Notes: generated from the sequence alone by a model not told the origin. Shown: positions 48,173 to 56,220, numbered from the stretch's first letter. The stretch is DNA of 64,000 nucleotides from Pseudomonas baltica (GCF_014235765.1 NZ_JACMYH010000004.1:186001-250000), one strand, 5' to 3'. Numbers and translations: made by a program.

Positions 48173-48655
48173 ATGACCGATCAAGCGAACAATGGCGCTG
48201 CCGCCGAAAACGAACCGCAGTTCTCGCTGCAGCGCATCTACGTGCGTGACCTGTCGTTCGAAGCCCCGAAAAGCCCGGCGATCTTCCGCCAGCAGTGGGA
48301 ACCCAGCGTTTCCCTGGACCTGAACACCCGCCAGAAAGGCCTGGAAGGCGACTTCCACGAAGTCGTGCTGACCCTGTCGGTCACGGTCAAGAACGGCGAA
48401 GAAGTGGCGTTCATCGCCGAAGTGCAACAGGCCGGTATCTTCCTGATCAAGGGTCTGGACGAAGGCTCGATGAGCCACACCCTGGGTGCTTTCTGCCCCA
48501 ACATCCTGTTCCCGTATGCCCGCGAGACCCTGGACAGCCTGGTAACCCGCGGTTCGTTCCCGGCGCTGATGCTCGCTCCGGTGAACTTCGACATGCTCTA
48601 CGCGCAGGAACTGCAACGCATGCAGGAATCGGGCGAAGCCCCTCCGGCCCAGTAA
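48173..48655 (+). CDS. secB: Protein-export chaperone SecB
   Basis: Homotetrameric cytosolic chaperone that keeps precursors unfolded and delivers them to SecA. 160 residues with the family core [37 protein letters not shown] and [30 protein letters not shown]. The start at 48173 follows CACAAGGATCAGCG. A strong terminator follows, so it ends the rhodanese-grxC-secB operon. Confidence 0.97.
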   Translation: MTDQANNGAAAENEPQFSLQRIYVRDLSFEAPKSPAIFRQQWEPSVSLDLNTRQKGLEGDFHEVVLTLSVTVKNGEEVAFIAEVQQAGIFLIKGLDEGSMSHTLGAFCPNILFPYARETLDSLVTRGSFPALMLAPVNFDMLYAQELQRMQESGEAPPAQ

Positions 48656-48674
48656 GCATGGCCGTGCTGTGAAC

Positions 48675-48701
48675 AAAAAGCGCCTTTCGGGGCGCTTTTT
48701 T
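48675..48701 (+). terminator. Rho-independent terminator of secB
   Basis: AAAAAGCGCC, loop TTTC, GGGGCGCTTTTTT, beginning 19 bp after the secB stop. An A-run on the left arm could allow weaker function on the minus strand as well. Confidence 0.92.
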
Positions 48702-48720
48702 GTGTGTGCGTGCTGCCTAT

Positions 48721-48743
48721 TTCGCGAGCCCTCTGCCCGCGAA
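48721..48743. repeat. Degenerate REP between secB and trmL
   Basis: TTCGCGAGCCCTCTGCCCGC followed by GAA is a decayed member of the GCGGGCAGAGCCCGC palindrome class, in the convergent secB-trmL spacer. Confidence 0.55.
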
Positions 48744-48757
48744 GAGGTCCTCAAGCC

Positions 48758-49213
48758 CTACTCAAACCCCAACTGTCGCCAGGCTTCATAGACAGCCACC
48801 GCCACCGTATTGGACAGATTCAAACTGCGACACCCCTCGCGCATCGGCAGGCGCAACTTGTGCTGGCCGTCCAGCGCGTCCAGCACCTCGGCCGGCAGCC
48901 CACGGCTTTCCGGACCGAACAGGAACGCATCGCCCTTCTCGAAGCTGGCATCATGAAACGGTCGCGAACCCTTGGTGGTGAACGCGAACACCCGTGGCTG
49001 CCCCAAACCTTCCAGGCAACTGGCCAGATCGGCATGGCGCTGCAGCGTGGCATATTCGTGATAATCCAGGCCGGCCCGACGCAAGCGCTTGTCGTCCAGC
49101 TCGAAGCCGATCGGTTCTATCAGGTGCAAGGCACAACCGCTGTTGGCACACAGCCTGATAATGTTGCCCGTATTGGGCGGAATCTCTGGTTGAAAAAGGA
49201 TCACGTGAAACAT
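48758..49213 (-). CDS. trmL: tRNA (cytidine/uridine-34 2'-O)-methyltransferase TrmL
   Basis: SPOUT-class methyltransferase of 151 residues that methylates the ribose at the wobble position of leucine tRNAs. The N-terminus is MFHVILFQPEIPPNTGNIIRLCAN, and the knotted SAM site is FLFGPESRGLP followed by LRLPMREGCRSLNLSNTVAVAVYE. Its ATG (49213-49211) interlocks with the start of the divergent gene at 49212: the two start codons share two bases in a CATG. Confidence 0.95.
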   Translation of the reverse strand: MFHVILFQPEIPPNTGNIIRLCANSGCALHLIEPIGFELDDKRLRRAGLDYHEYATLQRHADLASCLEGLGQPRVFAFTTKGSRPFHDASFEKGDAFLFGPESRGLPAEVLDALDGQHKLRLPMREGCRSLNLSNTVAVAVYEAWRQLGFE

Positions 49214-49652
49214 GCGCGGCACCGAACTGAAGGACGGGCAGCATTCTACTCCTGATCCGAGCGAGCGTTCGCAACTGTGGCCACGGGTCTTGGGCTCGCT
49301 GGCAATCATTGGCTTGCTGGTCGGACTGATGATCGGTCGCCTGACCAATCCCGAGCCTGCCCGCTTGGACAACATCGAAGTGCACCGCGACCAGTTGGTG
49401 CTGTGGTTCAACGATGAGCCGCGGTTGCATGGCGAGGTGGTGGAAGGAACGGTGGCGATGCTGTTCGACGCCACCGGCGCTCCGGCCAGCGGGCGGTTGC
49501 TGGTGGACGGCAAGCCGGTGACCTGGCGCATTCAGCGCAGTGATCAGGGGTTGTTGTTGACGGTGGTGGCAGCGCGTCCGTTGCAGATGCAATGGCGCGC
49601 GGTGCAGCTCGATGGACGCTGGCAAACCACCGTCGAGCTGCGCGAGCAATAA
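49212..49652 (+). CDS. Small membrane-anchored protein of unknown function
   Basis: I do not recognise a characterised family. 146 residues: a polar N-terminus (1-25), one transmembrane helix (about 26-43, VLGSLAIIGLLVGLMIG) and a periplasmic beta-rich domain (IEVHRDQLVLWFNDEPRLHG, GTVAMLFDATGAPASGRLLVDG). The homologous position in P. aeruginosa, between trmL and ntrC, is also occupied by an uncharacterised protein. The ribosome-binding site is poor (AAGGA 11 bp upstream). Its stop codon touches the end of the predicted antisense-oriented sRNA locus. Confidence 0.75.
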   Translation: MRGTELKDGQHSTPDPSERSQLWPRVLGSLAIIGLLVGLMIGRLTNPEPARLDNIEVHRDQLVLWFNDEPRLHGEVVEGTVAMLFDATGAPASGRLLVDGKPVTWRIQRSDQGLLLTVVAARPLQMQWRAVQLDGRWQTTVELREQ

Positions 49653-49870
49653 AAGAGGGGACCCCAGCCTGCCTGTACCGGGGCCCCCCAAGCGGGGCTG
49701 AAACACCCGGCCTTGCAGCCGGGCGTTTCGATGTAAAGAAGGGGAGTCCCGGCCTGCCTGTACCAAGGTCCCCAAAACAGTTGTGCGGTATTCCAGCCTT
49801 GGCTGGAGTCGCGGTGTAAAGAGGGAATCCCCGGCCTGCCTGTACCGAGGTTCCCGAAACTGGGTAATGG
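49645..49870 (-). ncRNA. nrsZ: Predicted nitrogen-regulated sRNA, NrsZ homologue, three tandem hairpin units
   Basis: No gene is open here, but the minus strand encodes three copies of a hairpin unit. The plus-strand core GCCTGCCTGTACC sits at 49667, 49752 and 49834 (spacing 85 and 82 bp). In RNA sense each reads GGGAACCUCGGUACAGGCAGG then CCGGGGAUUCCC or a close variant, with stem changes that keep pairing. Two further hairpins lie between units (CACCCGGCCTTGCAGCCGGGCG at 49704-49725, and TTCCAGCCTTGGCTGGAG at 49791-49808, plus-strand view). The last unit is followed by TCTTTTATT, a terminator-like end. A near-consensus sigma-54 promoter precedes it. P. aeruginosa NrsZ is an NtrC/RpoN-dependent sRNA adjacent to ntrC, as I recall; identity here is inferred from position, promoter and structure. 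Confidence 0.78.
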
Positions 49871-49879
49871 TTAGTACAT

Positions 49880-49895
49880 TGCAGCGTGCGTGCCA
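49880..49895 (-). promoter_or_regulatory. Sigma-54 promoter of the nrsZ-like sRNA
   Basis: Minus strand TGGCACGCACGCTGCA matches the consensus TGGCACG-N4-TTGCW at all but one position, with exact GG-N10-GC spacing. The predicted start is near 49869. Upstream lie an AT-rich tract (49905-50035), an IHF-like AATCAGATAGATT (minus strand, about 49943-49955) and an NtrC-like dyad GCATCG-TGT-GGGTGC at 50050-50064. Confidence 0.78.
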
Positions 49896-50049
49896 GTTTT
49901 GTTGCAGAAGCTTTCTGAACGCCAAAAACGTTTTGTCTTGGAATCTATCTGATTGGAATGTAAGGGAAAATTATTTTTATCGGATAACAGTCTTTTAGCT
50001 CATTGAAACGGACGAGGTTTTATCCGAGCAATAAGCGATGTTCGCTAGC

Positions 50050-50064
50050 GCATCGTGTGGGTGC
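50050..50064. promoter_or_regulatory. Candidate NtrC binding site upstream of the sRNA
   Basis: GCATCG-TGT-GGGTGC agrees with the enteric NtrC dyad GCACCA-N3-TGGTGC at 9 of 12 half-site bases. It lies about 190 bp upstream of the predicted sRNA start, a typical enhancer distance. Weak alone; supported by the similar arrangement at ntrB and glnA. Confidence 0.4.
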
Positions 50065-50110
50065 ACTGCACAAGGCGAATGCACGAAAGCGGAGAGTTTC
50101 TTCAAACCCC

Positions 50111-50484
50111 CTGTAGCAGCGGCGCAAGCCGCGTCGGCGGTACGTGCGGTGCATCAGACCCAGCGCGGTGAGGCCGGACGCGGCTTGCGCCGCTGCTACA
50201 GAGATCGGGTATGCCGTGGGGGTGTGTGCTGGGCATCTGACGTACCCCTGTAGAAGCGGCGCAAGCCGCGTCGGCGGTATGTGCGGTGCATCAGACCCAG
50301 CGCGGTGAGGGCGGACGCGGCTGGCGCCGCTGCTACAGGGATCGGGTATGCCGTGGGGGTGTGTGCTGGGCATCTGACGTACCCCTGTAGCAGCGGCGCA
50401 AGCCGCGTCGGCGGTATGTGCGGTGCATCAGACCCAGCGCGGTGAGGCCGAACGCGGCTGGCGCCGCTGCTACAGGGATCGCAT
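50111..50484. repeat. Three tandem 137-bp REP-pair units
   Basis: CTGTAGCAGCGGCGCAAGCC starts at 50111, 50248 (with A for C in GTAGAAG) and 50385, exactly 137 bp apart. Each is followed by GTGCGGTGCATCAGACCCAG, then the inverted arm ending CGCCGCTGCTACAG, then a spacer containing GATCGGGTATGCCGTGGGGG. Spacers are nearly identical, so the array arose by recent tandem duplication of one REP doublet plus flank. It lies directly behind ntrC. Confidence 0.93.
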
Positions 50485-50508
50485 ATGCCGGTGACGGTGT
50501 GCGGGACC

Positions 50509-51945
50509 TCAGGCTTCTTCGACTTCGTCTTCGTCGGCGCCGTCGACCTTCATGCCCAGCTCCTTGATCTTGCGCGTCAGGGTATTGCGACCCCAGCCCA
50601 GCAGCACGGCCGCGTCACGACGACGCCCGGCGGTGTGCTTCAGGGCGGTCTCGATCATGATCCGCTCGAAGCTGGGCACGGCGCTGTCGAGCAGACTCGA
50701 TTGCCCGCGTGCCAAGGCCTGGTCGGCCCATTGGCGCAACGCCTGCTCCCAGTTGGTCACCGGTGCCGCGTCCTGCGGCAGGCTCAGCAACTCGGGCGGC
50801 AAGTCGCCGGTGTGCACTTCGCGGCCCGAGGCCATCACCGTGATCCAGCGGCAGGTGTTCTCCAGCTGACGCACGTTGCCAGGCCACGGCAGGTTCTTCA
50901 GGTAGTCCTCGGTCTCGCTCTTGAGCAGCTTGGGCTCGACCGCCAGTTCCTGGGCCGCGCGGCTGAGAAAATGTCGCGCCAGGGTCGGGATGTCTTCGCG
51001 ACGGTCCGACAGGCGCGGAATGTGGATGCGAATCACATTGAGGCGATGGAACAAGTCTTCGCGGAACTTGCCGGCGTGCACCAGGGTTTCCAGATTCTGG
51101 TGGGTGGCGGCAATGATGCGCACGTCGACCTTGACCGGTATGTGCCCACCGACGCGGTAGAACTCGCCATCGGCCAGCACGCGTAGCAGGCGCGTCTGGG
51201 TGTCGGCCGGCATGTCGCCGATTTCGTCGAGGAACAGTGTGCCGCCGTCGGCCTGTTCGAAGCGGCCTCGGCGCAGGTTGGCAGCGCCGGTGAAGGCGCC
51301 TTTTTCATGGCCGAACAGCTCCGACTCCATCAGGTCCTTGGGAATCGCCGCCATGTTCAGCGCAATGAACGGCGACGCGGCCCGCGGGCTGTGCCGATGC
51401 AGGGCGTGGGCGACCAGCTCCTTGCCGGTGCCCGACTCGCCATTGATCAACACGGTGATGTTGGAGTGGCTGAGGCGGCCGATGGCGCGGAAGACTTCCT
51501 GCATGGCCGGTGCTTCGCCGATGATCTCGGGCGTGCGGGTAAGAGCCGGTACTTCGGTCAGGCCTTGCTGTTCCTGGGCGTGCTGGTTGGCACGCTTGAC
51601 CAGCGACACTGCCTCGTCGACGTCGAACGGCTTGGGCAAGTACTCGAACGCGCCGCCCTGGTAGGAGGCGACCGCGCTGTCCAGGTCCGAGTGCGCGGTC
51701 ATGATGATCACCGGCAGGCGCGGATGCTGTTCGCGAATGCGCGCCAACAGGTCCAGGCCGCTGGCACCGGGCATGCGGATGTCGGAGATGATCACGTCGG
51801 GCTGCTGGCGTGCCAGTCGGCTCATGACACCATCGGCGCTGTCGAAGCTCTGGGTGGTCATGCCTTCTTGCTGCAGGGCCTTTTCCAGTACCCAGCGGAT
51901 GGAACGGTCGTCATCGACGATCCAGACAGTTTCACTACGGCTCAT
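50509..51945 (-). CDS. ntrC: Nitrogen regulation response regulator NtrC (NR(I), GlnG)
   Basis: Sigma-54 activator of 478 residues. Receiver domain (1-120, phospho-Asp in DVIISDIRMPGASGLDLL); AAA+ domain (about 140-380) with Walker A NGESGTGKELVAHAL, the sigma-54 contact loop EKGAFTGAANLRRG and Walker B GGTLFLDEIGDMP; and a C-terminal Fis-type helix-turn-helix (GRRRDAAVLLGWGRNTLTRKIKELG). It overlaps ntrB by 4 bp. It should activate the sigma-54 promoters found upstream of glnA, ntrB and the sRNA. Confidence 0.98.
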   Translation of the reverse strand: MSRSETVWIVDDDRSIRWVLEKALQQEGMTTQSFDSADGVMSRLARQQPDVIISDIRMPGASGLDLLARIREQHPRLPVIIMTAHSDLDSAVASYQGGAFEYLPKPFDVDEAVSLVKRANQHAQEQQGLTEVPALTRTPEIIGEAPAMQEVFRAIGRLSHSNITVLINGESGTGKELVAHALHRHSPRAASPFIALNMAAIPKDLMESELFGHEKGAFTGAANLRRGRFEQADGGTLFLDEIGDMPADTQTRLLRVLADGEFYRVGGHIPVKVDVRIIAATHQNLETLVHAGKFREDLFHRLNVIRIHIPRLSDRREDIPTLARHFLSRAAQELAVEPKLLKSETEDYLKNLPWPGNVRQLENTCRWITVMASGREVHTGDLPPELLSLPQDAAPVTNWEQALRQWADQALARGQSSLLDSAVPSFERIMIETALKHTAGRRRDAAVLLGWGRNTLTRKIKELGMKVDGADEDEVEEA

Positions 51946-53027
51946 GACGAAGCGGCTCCTTGTTCCAGCGGCAGGAAGATCGAAAAGGTGGTGTGGCCGG
52001 GGTGGCTTTCACACTCGATCAAGCCCTGGTGCTGACTGATGATGTTCTGGGTAATGGCCAACCCCAGGCCGGTACCGTCGGGACGGCCACTGACCATGGG
52101 GTAGAAGATGGTTTCCTGCAGTTGCGCAGGAATGCCCGGACCGTTGTCGGTGATCTCGATCTTGCTGACCAGGCGATGCCGCACATGGCCGATGGTGAAC
52201 TGGCGCATGGCGCGGGTGCGCAGGCTGATGCGTCCCAGGCGTAGCTCGTTCTGGCCGCTGATCGCCTGCATGGCATTGCGCACGATATTGAGCACGGCCT
52301 GGATCATCTGCTCGCGGTCGATCAATACATCCGGAATGCTCGGGTCGTAGTCGCGCACCAGAGTGATGCAGCCTTGGCTTTCGGCCTCGACCAGGTTGGC
52401 CACGCGCTCCAGCACCTCGTGGATATTGGTCATGGCCAGCAAAGGCAGCTTGTTCGAACCGAGCATGCGGTCGACTAGATTACGCAGGCGGTCGGCTTCC
52501 TCGATGATGACGTTGGTGTAGTCCTTGAGGCTTTCCTCAGGCAGCTCGCGCGCCAGCAATTGAGCCGCGCCACGGATGCCACCCAGCGGATTCTTGATCT
52601 CGTGGGCCAGGCCGCGCACCAGCATCTTGGTGGTCTCCTGCTTGGACAGCTGGGCCTCTTCCTTGGTGATGCGCAGCAGACGATCGCGCGGATGCACTTC
52701 GAGCAGCAGCCAGGTGGCGCCGTTGCTGAGGATCGGCGTCACCGCGTAGTCGACCGTCAGCGTCTGCCCGGCCAGCGCGGTCAGCATCGCTTCGCGCTTG
52801 GTGAAGGGGTGAGCCTGTTCGACTGCCTGGCGCAGGGAGTTGAGGGCTTCGGTGGATTCGGTGAACAACTCGCTGATGAACTGACCATGGCTGCGTTGGC
52901 CACTGATCGCCAGCAGCATCTCAGCTGCGGGGTTCATGTACTCAAGGCGCAGGTCGGCATTGAGCAGAATGGTGGCAGTGGTGAGGTTGTCGAGTAACAG
53001 TCGGTGCAGGGCATCGCTGATGGTCAT
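51942..53027 (-). CDS. ntrB: Nitrogen regulation sensor kinase NtrB (NR(II), GlnL)
   Basis: Cytoplasmic histidine kinase/phosphatase of 361 residues controlled by PII. PAS domain about 10-115 (ATILLNADLRLEYMNPAAEML); H-box VRGLAHEIKNPLGGIRGAAQ; N-box QAVLNIVRNAMQAI; G-boxes KIEITDNGPGIPAQL and GRPDGTGLGLAITQNI. No transmembrane segments. The start at 53027 (MTISDALHRLL) is chosen over a longer frame that runs into the promoter. Confidence 0.97.
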   Translation of the reverse strand: MTISDALHRLLLDNLTTATILLNADLRLEYMNPAAEMLLAISGQRSHGQFISELFTESTEALNSLRQAVEQAHPFTKREAMLTALAGQTLTVDYAVTPILSNGATWLLLEVHPRDRLLRITKEEAQLSKQETTKMLVRGLAHEIKNPLGGIRGAAQLLARELPEESLKDYTNVIIEEADRLRNLVDRMLGSNKLPLLAMTNIHEVLERVANLVEAESQGCITLVRDYDPSIPDVLIDREQMIQAVLNIVRNAMQAISGQNELRLGRISLRTRAMRQFTIGHVRHRLVSKIEITDNGPGIPAQLQETIFYPMVSGRPDGTGLGLAITQNIISQHQGLIECESHPGHTTFSIFLPLEQGAASS

Positions 53028-53112
53028 GGGGACAGGTGACCTCTTTTGGCACAGGGCGCCCGTGGCAGCGCCCGGGTTCGCGCGCGAAACAAACTCGCTG
53101 GTGCAGGGAAAA

Positions 53113-53128
53113 TGCAAGAACCAAACCA
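53113..53128 (-). promoter_or_regulatory. Sigma-54 promoter of ntrBC
   Basis: Minus strand TGGTTTGGTTCTTGCA has the invariant GG-N10-GC and a perfect TTGCA -12 element; the -24 element keeps TGG and the following G. The predicted start is near 53102, giving a leader of about 75 nt. An NtrC-like site lies at 53257-53271. Confidence 0.62.
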
Positions 53129-53256
53129 AGGCTCCGAAAAGAAGCGCGGATCCTGCAAATGGGTACCATTAGTGCTTCGCAGCAGGGGATCTTCGGTCTG
53201 TGAAATGCCATGGCGACCCAAAATGGCACGGCATGCCTGGCAATGACCAGCATAGC

Positions 53257-53271
53257 GCACCAAAAAAGTGC
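53257..53271. promoter_or_regulatory. NtrC-like dyad upstream of ntrB
   Basis: GCACCA-AAA-AAGTGC matches the NtrC consensus GCACCA-N3-TGGTGC at 10 of 12 half-site positions. It is centred about 160 bp upstream of the predicted ntrB start, suggesting autoregulation of ntrBC. Confidence 0.5.
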
Positions 53272-53304
53272 GGGCAGGGATATATCGTTTTCGGCTGCCG
53301 CTGC

Positions 53305-53901
53305 TCAGTCGTCCTCCGGCTTGTCCTTGAGTGGACATTCCGGGCGTACACCGTAATCGGAACTTCGGCAGGGGTGAACCCGGCGTTTCTGGATCAGCGA
53401 GATACGCTGCAGGTGGACCGGCTGGGCTGGCGTGCGCTCGATCACATGGTCGTCCTGATCGATGATCTCGGCGGCCAGGGTATGGGTGCCGCGGTCGACG
53501 TTGCTCAGGGCGAACACCGGACTGCGCCCCGGCGCCTGCGCCACTTCGCCGTCGAGCAACAGGCGGTAGCGATGATTCGGCTGCAAGGCCGGCTCGCTGG
53601 TCAGGGTCACGATCAGTGAACCGTCTTCCTCGCGCACGGCGGTGTCCGGCAGGGGCCCGAGAATGCGCAGCATCTGATAACGCGTCGCCGCGGTTCTGTT
53701 CGGCACTGGCACCTTGCTGGTGCGCGGCGGCATCACGATAGCCGGGGCGGTGGGCGTGGCGCGTGCAGGCATCGGCACCCGTTCGGCGCCCTTGCGCGGC
53801 TGGTCGGTGAAAACCCGGTTGCCATTGGCGTCGACGTAGGTGTACACCGCGGCATGGGCCGACGCGGCGATCACTACCAGCCAGAGCAGCGTCCAGCGCA
53901 T
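53305..53901 (-). CDS. DUF4124 domain protein, second of a tandem pair
   Basis: Exported protein of 198 residues and unknown function. Signal peptide MRWTLLWLVVIAASAHA, then the DUF4124 core VYTYVDANGNRVFTDQPRKGAERV, a Pro-rich linker, and a beta-sandwich-like C-terminal part (YRLLLDGEVAQAPGRSPVFALSNVDRGTHTLAAEIID). A C-terminal tail has two Cys (HPCRSSDYGVRPECPL), possibly a disulfide. It is paralogous to the gene just upstream and its ATG shares one base with that gene's stop (TGATG). Confidence 0.85.
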   Translation of the reverse strand: MRWTLLWLVVIAASAHAAVYTYVDANGNRVFTDQPRKGAERVPMPARATPTAPAIVMPPRTSKVPVPNRTAATRYQMLRILGPLPDTAVREEDGSLIVTLTSEPALQPNHRYRLLLDGEVAQAPGRSPVFALSNVDRGTHTLAAEIIDQDDHVIERTPAQPVHLQRISLIQKRRVHPCRSSDYGVRPECPLKDKPEDD

Positions 53902-54416
53902 CACGGCAGGTGAACCCGCTGGACCGTGAAGGTGACGGTGGCGCTCTGCTGGATCACGGCTTCGCGGGCATCGAGGACCTGTACCGCCAGGCCATGTTCG
54001 CCGCGATCGACATTCACCAGTTGCAGGCGCGGCACGTTGCTTGGCTGACCATAGGGCTCGCCGTCGAGCACCAGGCGCAGGCGATCGCCCGAACGCAGGC
54101 GTGGCACGATCGCCACGCCCACATCGAAGGTGCCGTTGTTGGCCCGCAGCGCTTCGTCGGTTGGCAGCCCGGTCAGTTCCAGCTGGCTGTACTGGGTCTG
54201 CGGCACCGCGACGGTGGTGCTCGGCAGGGTGGTTGGCGCGGGCTTGCGCAGCGACTCGACGCTGTTGAGCGGCGGCAGCTCGACCGTTTGGCTGGCACGC
54301 CCCTGGGGCGGCTGGTTGCTGTAGGCCGTGTTGCCCTCGGCGTCGGTGTATTTGTAGATCTGCGCCACGGCGGGCAGCGCGCACAGCAGCAACAGGCAGG
54401 CTAGGGGTGAGCGCAT
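53901..54416 (-). CDS. DUF4124 domain protein, first of a tandem pair
   Basis: Exported protein of 171 residues. Signal peptide MRSPLACLLLLCALPAVA, DUF4124 core IYKYTDAEGNTAYSNQPPQGRASQ, a Pro/Thr linker and a C-terminal domain (LRLVLDGEPYGQPSNVPRLQLVNVDRGEHGLAVQVLD) aligning with its downstream neighbour. No catalytic residues are evident. Lying between glnA and ntrB it occupies a conserved Pseudomonas position, but a nitrogen-related role is only an association. Confidence 0.86.
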   Translation of the reverse strand: MRSPLACLLLLCALPAVAQIYKYTDAEGNTAYSNQPPQGRASQTVELPPLNSVESLRKPAPTTLPSTTVAVPQTQYSQLELTGLPTDEALRANNGTFDVGVAIVPRLRSGDRLRLVLDGEPYGQPSNVPRLQLVNVDRGEHGLAVQVLDAREAVIQQSATVTFTVQRVHLP

Positions 54417-54504
54417 GGAAACTTCTCTGAGTGGCGCTTGCATGGTGGCCAGCATAGAGCAATTGAGGGGGTGCGTGCAGCGTTGCCATGGTAGGCGCAG
54501 AACG

Positions 54505-54528
54505 AAAAAAGGCCACCCGAGGGTGGCC
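54505..54528 (-). terminator. Rho-independent terminator of glnA
   Basis: Read on the minus strand: GGCCACCC, loop TCG, GGGTGGCC, TTTTTT, beginning about 20 bp beyond the glnA stop. It separates glnA from the DUF4124-ntrBC genes, so those need their own promoters. Confidence 0.92.
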
Positions 54529-54548
54529 TTTCTGTCACATCACAGGGA

Positions 54549-55955
54549 TCAGACGCTGTAGTACAGGTCGTATTCCAGTGGGTGTACGAAGGTGCGAACC
54601 TTGATTTCTTCTTCGCTCTTGAGGGCGATGAAGGCGTCGATGAAGTCATCGCTGAACACGCCGCCCTTGGTCAGGAACGCACGGCCCTTGTCCAGCTCTT
54701 CCAAGGCTTCCTTCAAGCTGCCGCAAACCTGCGGGATTTCCTTGGCCTCTTCGGGCGGCAGGTCGTACAGGTTCTTGTCGGCGGCATCGCCGGGGTGGAT
54801 CTTGTTCTGGATGCCGTCCAGGCCAGCCATCAGCAAGGCCGCGAAAGCCAGGTACGGGTTGGCTGCCGGGTCCGGGAAGCGCGCTTCGATACGACGGCCT
54901 TTCGGGCTGTTGACGTAAGGAATACGGATGGAAGCCGAACGGTTGCGGGCCGAGTAGGCGAGCATGACCGGCGCTTCGAAACCTGGGACCAGACGCTTGT
55001 AAGAGTTGGTCGACGGGTTGGTGAAGCCGTTCAGCGCCTTGCCGTGCTTGATGATGCCGCCGATGAAGTACAGCGCGGTGTCGGACAGGCCGGCATAGCC
55101 TTCGCCAGCGAAGGTGTTCTTGCCATCCTTGGAGATCGACATGTGCACGTGCATGCCCGAGCCGTTGTCACCGTACAGTGGCTTGGGCATGAAGGTAGCG
55201 GTGCGGCCGTAGGCGTCGGCAACGTTGTGCACGACGTACTTCAGGGTCTGCACTTCGTCGGCCTTGGCGACCAGGGTGTTGAACTTGACGCCGATTTCGT
55301 TCTGGCCGGCAGTCGCCACTTCGTGGTGGTGAACTTCGACGACCTGACCCATCTCTTCCAGTGCGTTGCACATGGCGGTACGGATCTCGTGGTCATGGTC
55401 GACCGGTGGCACTGGGAAGTAACCGCCCTTGACGCCTGGACGGTGGCCTTTGTTGCCGCCTTCGACGTCCTGGTCGGTCATCCAGGAAGCCTGTTCCGAG
55501 AAGATCTTGAACATGGAGCCGGAAATGTCGGACTTGAACTTCACTTCGTCGAAGATGAAGAACTCAGGCTCCGGGCCGACGAACACGGTGTCGCCGATAC
55601 CGGTCGACTTCAGGTATTCCTCGGCGCGATGGGCGATGGCGCGTGGGTCGCGATCGTAGCCCTGCATGGTGGACGGTTCGATGATGTCGCAGACCAGGAT
55701 CAGGGTCGGCTCTTCGGTGAACGGGTCCAGAACGGCAGTGCTGTCGTCCGGAAGCAGGATCATGTCGGAGGCTTCGATGCCTTTCCAGCCTTCGATGGAG
55801 GAACCGTCGAACATCTTGCCGACTTCGAAGAAGTCGTCATCCAGGGCATCGCGCGCTGGCATGGTCACGTGCTGCTGCTTGCCTTTGGTATCAGTGAAGC
55901 GCAGATCAATCCACTTGACGTCATGATCTTTGATGAGTTGAACCGACTTCGACAT
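54549..55955 (-). CDS. glnA: Glutamine synthetase type I
   Basis: Assimilates ammonia by forming glutamine from glutamate with ATP. 468 residues of the dodecameric GSI-beta type: [14 protein letters not shown] near the N-terminus, [15 protein letters not shown] (ammonia and metal site), and the adenylylation loop [16 protein letters not shown] with the modifiable Tyr. The start at 55955 follows GGAGGACAAC. A sigma-54 promoter precedes it and a terminator follows, so it is monocistronic and probably NtrC-controlled. Confidence 0.98.
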   Translation of the reverse strand: MSKSVQLIKDHDVKWIDLRFTDTKGKQQHVTMPARDALDDDFFEVGKMFDGSSIEGWKGIEASDMILLPDDSTAVLDPFTEEPTLILVCDIIEPSTMQGYDRDPRAIAHRAEEYLKSTGIGDTVFVGPEPEFFIFDEVKFKSDISGSMFKIFSEQASWMTDQDVEGGNKGHRPGVKGGYFPVPPVDHDHEIRTAMCNALEEMGQVVEVHHHEVATAGQNEIGVKFNTLVAKADEVQTLKYVVHNVADAYGRTATFMPKPLYGDNGSGMHVHMSISKDGKNTFAGEGYAGLSDTALYFIGGIIKHGKALNGFTNPSTNSYKRLVPGFEAPVMLAYSARNRSASIRIPYVNSPKGRRIEARFPDPAANPYLAFAALLMAGLDGIQNKIHPGDAADKNLYDLPPEEAKEIPQVCGSLKEALEELDKGRAFLTKGGVFSDDFIDAFIALKSEEEIKVRTFVHPLEYDLYYSV

Positions 55956-56056
55956 GTTGTCCTCCGGGGTGGAATGGGGCCGATTGTGAAAGGGGGCCCC
56001 TAAGTATGTGTGATGCCGGGCCCGATAGTCGGCCAAGGCAACCTGCCTCACAAGGG

Positions 56057-56072
56057 AGCAATTTGCATGCCA
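56057..56072 (-). promoter_or_regulatory. Sigma-54 promoter of glnA
   Basis: Minus strand TGGCATGCAAATTGCT fits TGGCACG-N4-TTGCW at 10 of 11 defined positions in addition to exact GG-N10-GC spacing. The predicted start is near 56046, leaving a ~90-nt leader. Confidence 0.8.
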
Positions 56073-56130
56073 GTGCCCTGTGATGGGCGCAACGCTGATT
56101 CTCACTATCCGCAGGTTCGAACCCATTCCC

Positions 56131-56216
56131 CTGTAGCAGCGGCGCAAGCCGCGTCACGCTTCGTCCCCGGCATTAATAGGTATGAGCGCGGGACGCGGCT
56201 TGCGCCGCTGCTACAC
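56131..56216. repeat. REP doublet between the glnA promoter and its upstream sites
   Basis: CTGTAGCAGCGGCGCAAGCC at 56131 and the inverted GGCTTGCGCCGCTGCTACAC ending at 56216 form a large stem-loop. It is the same class as the arrays at 30018 and 50111. Confidence 0.88.
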
Positions 56217-56220
56217 GGGG

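Larger units (their letters stand above)
49653..50508. other. Intergenic region between the small membrane protein and ntrC
   Basis: This 856-bp gap contains no credible protein gene. From left to right it holds the three-hairpin sRNA locus with its sigma-54 promoter, an AT-rich stretch with an 8-bp inverted repeat (TCGGATAA at 49980, TTATCCGA at 50020), and three tandem REP-pair units that run up to the ntrC stop. Confidence 0.8.

Noticed and set aside
49592..49819. Small protein encoded by the repeat region behind the membrane-protein gene
   Set aside because: The frame crosses hairpin repeats, repeats the peptide only because the DNA repeats, and lacks a ribosome-binding site; the structure points to RNA on the other strand.
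50111..50484. CRISPR array
   Set aside because: The 137-bp units are almost identical over their entire length, including the spacers, and are built of REP palindromes; there are no cas genes.
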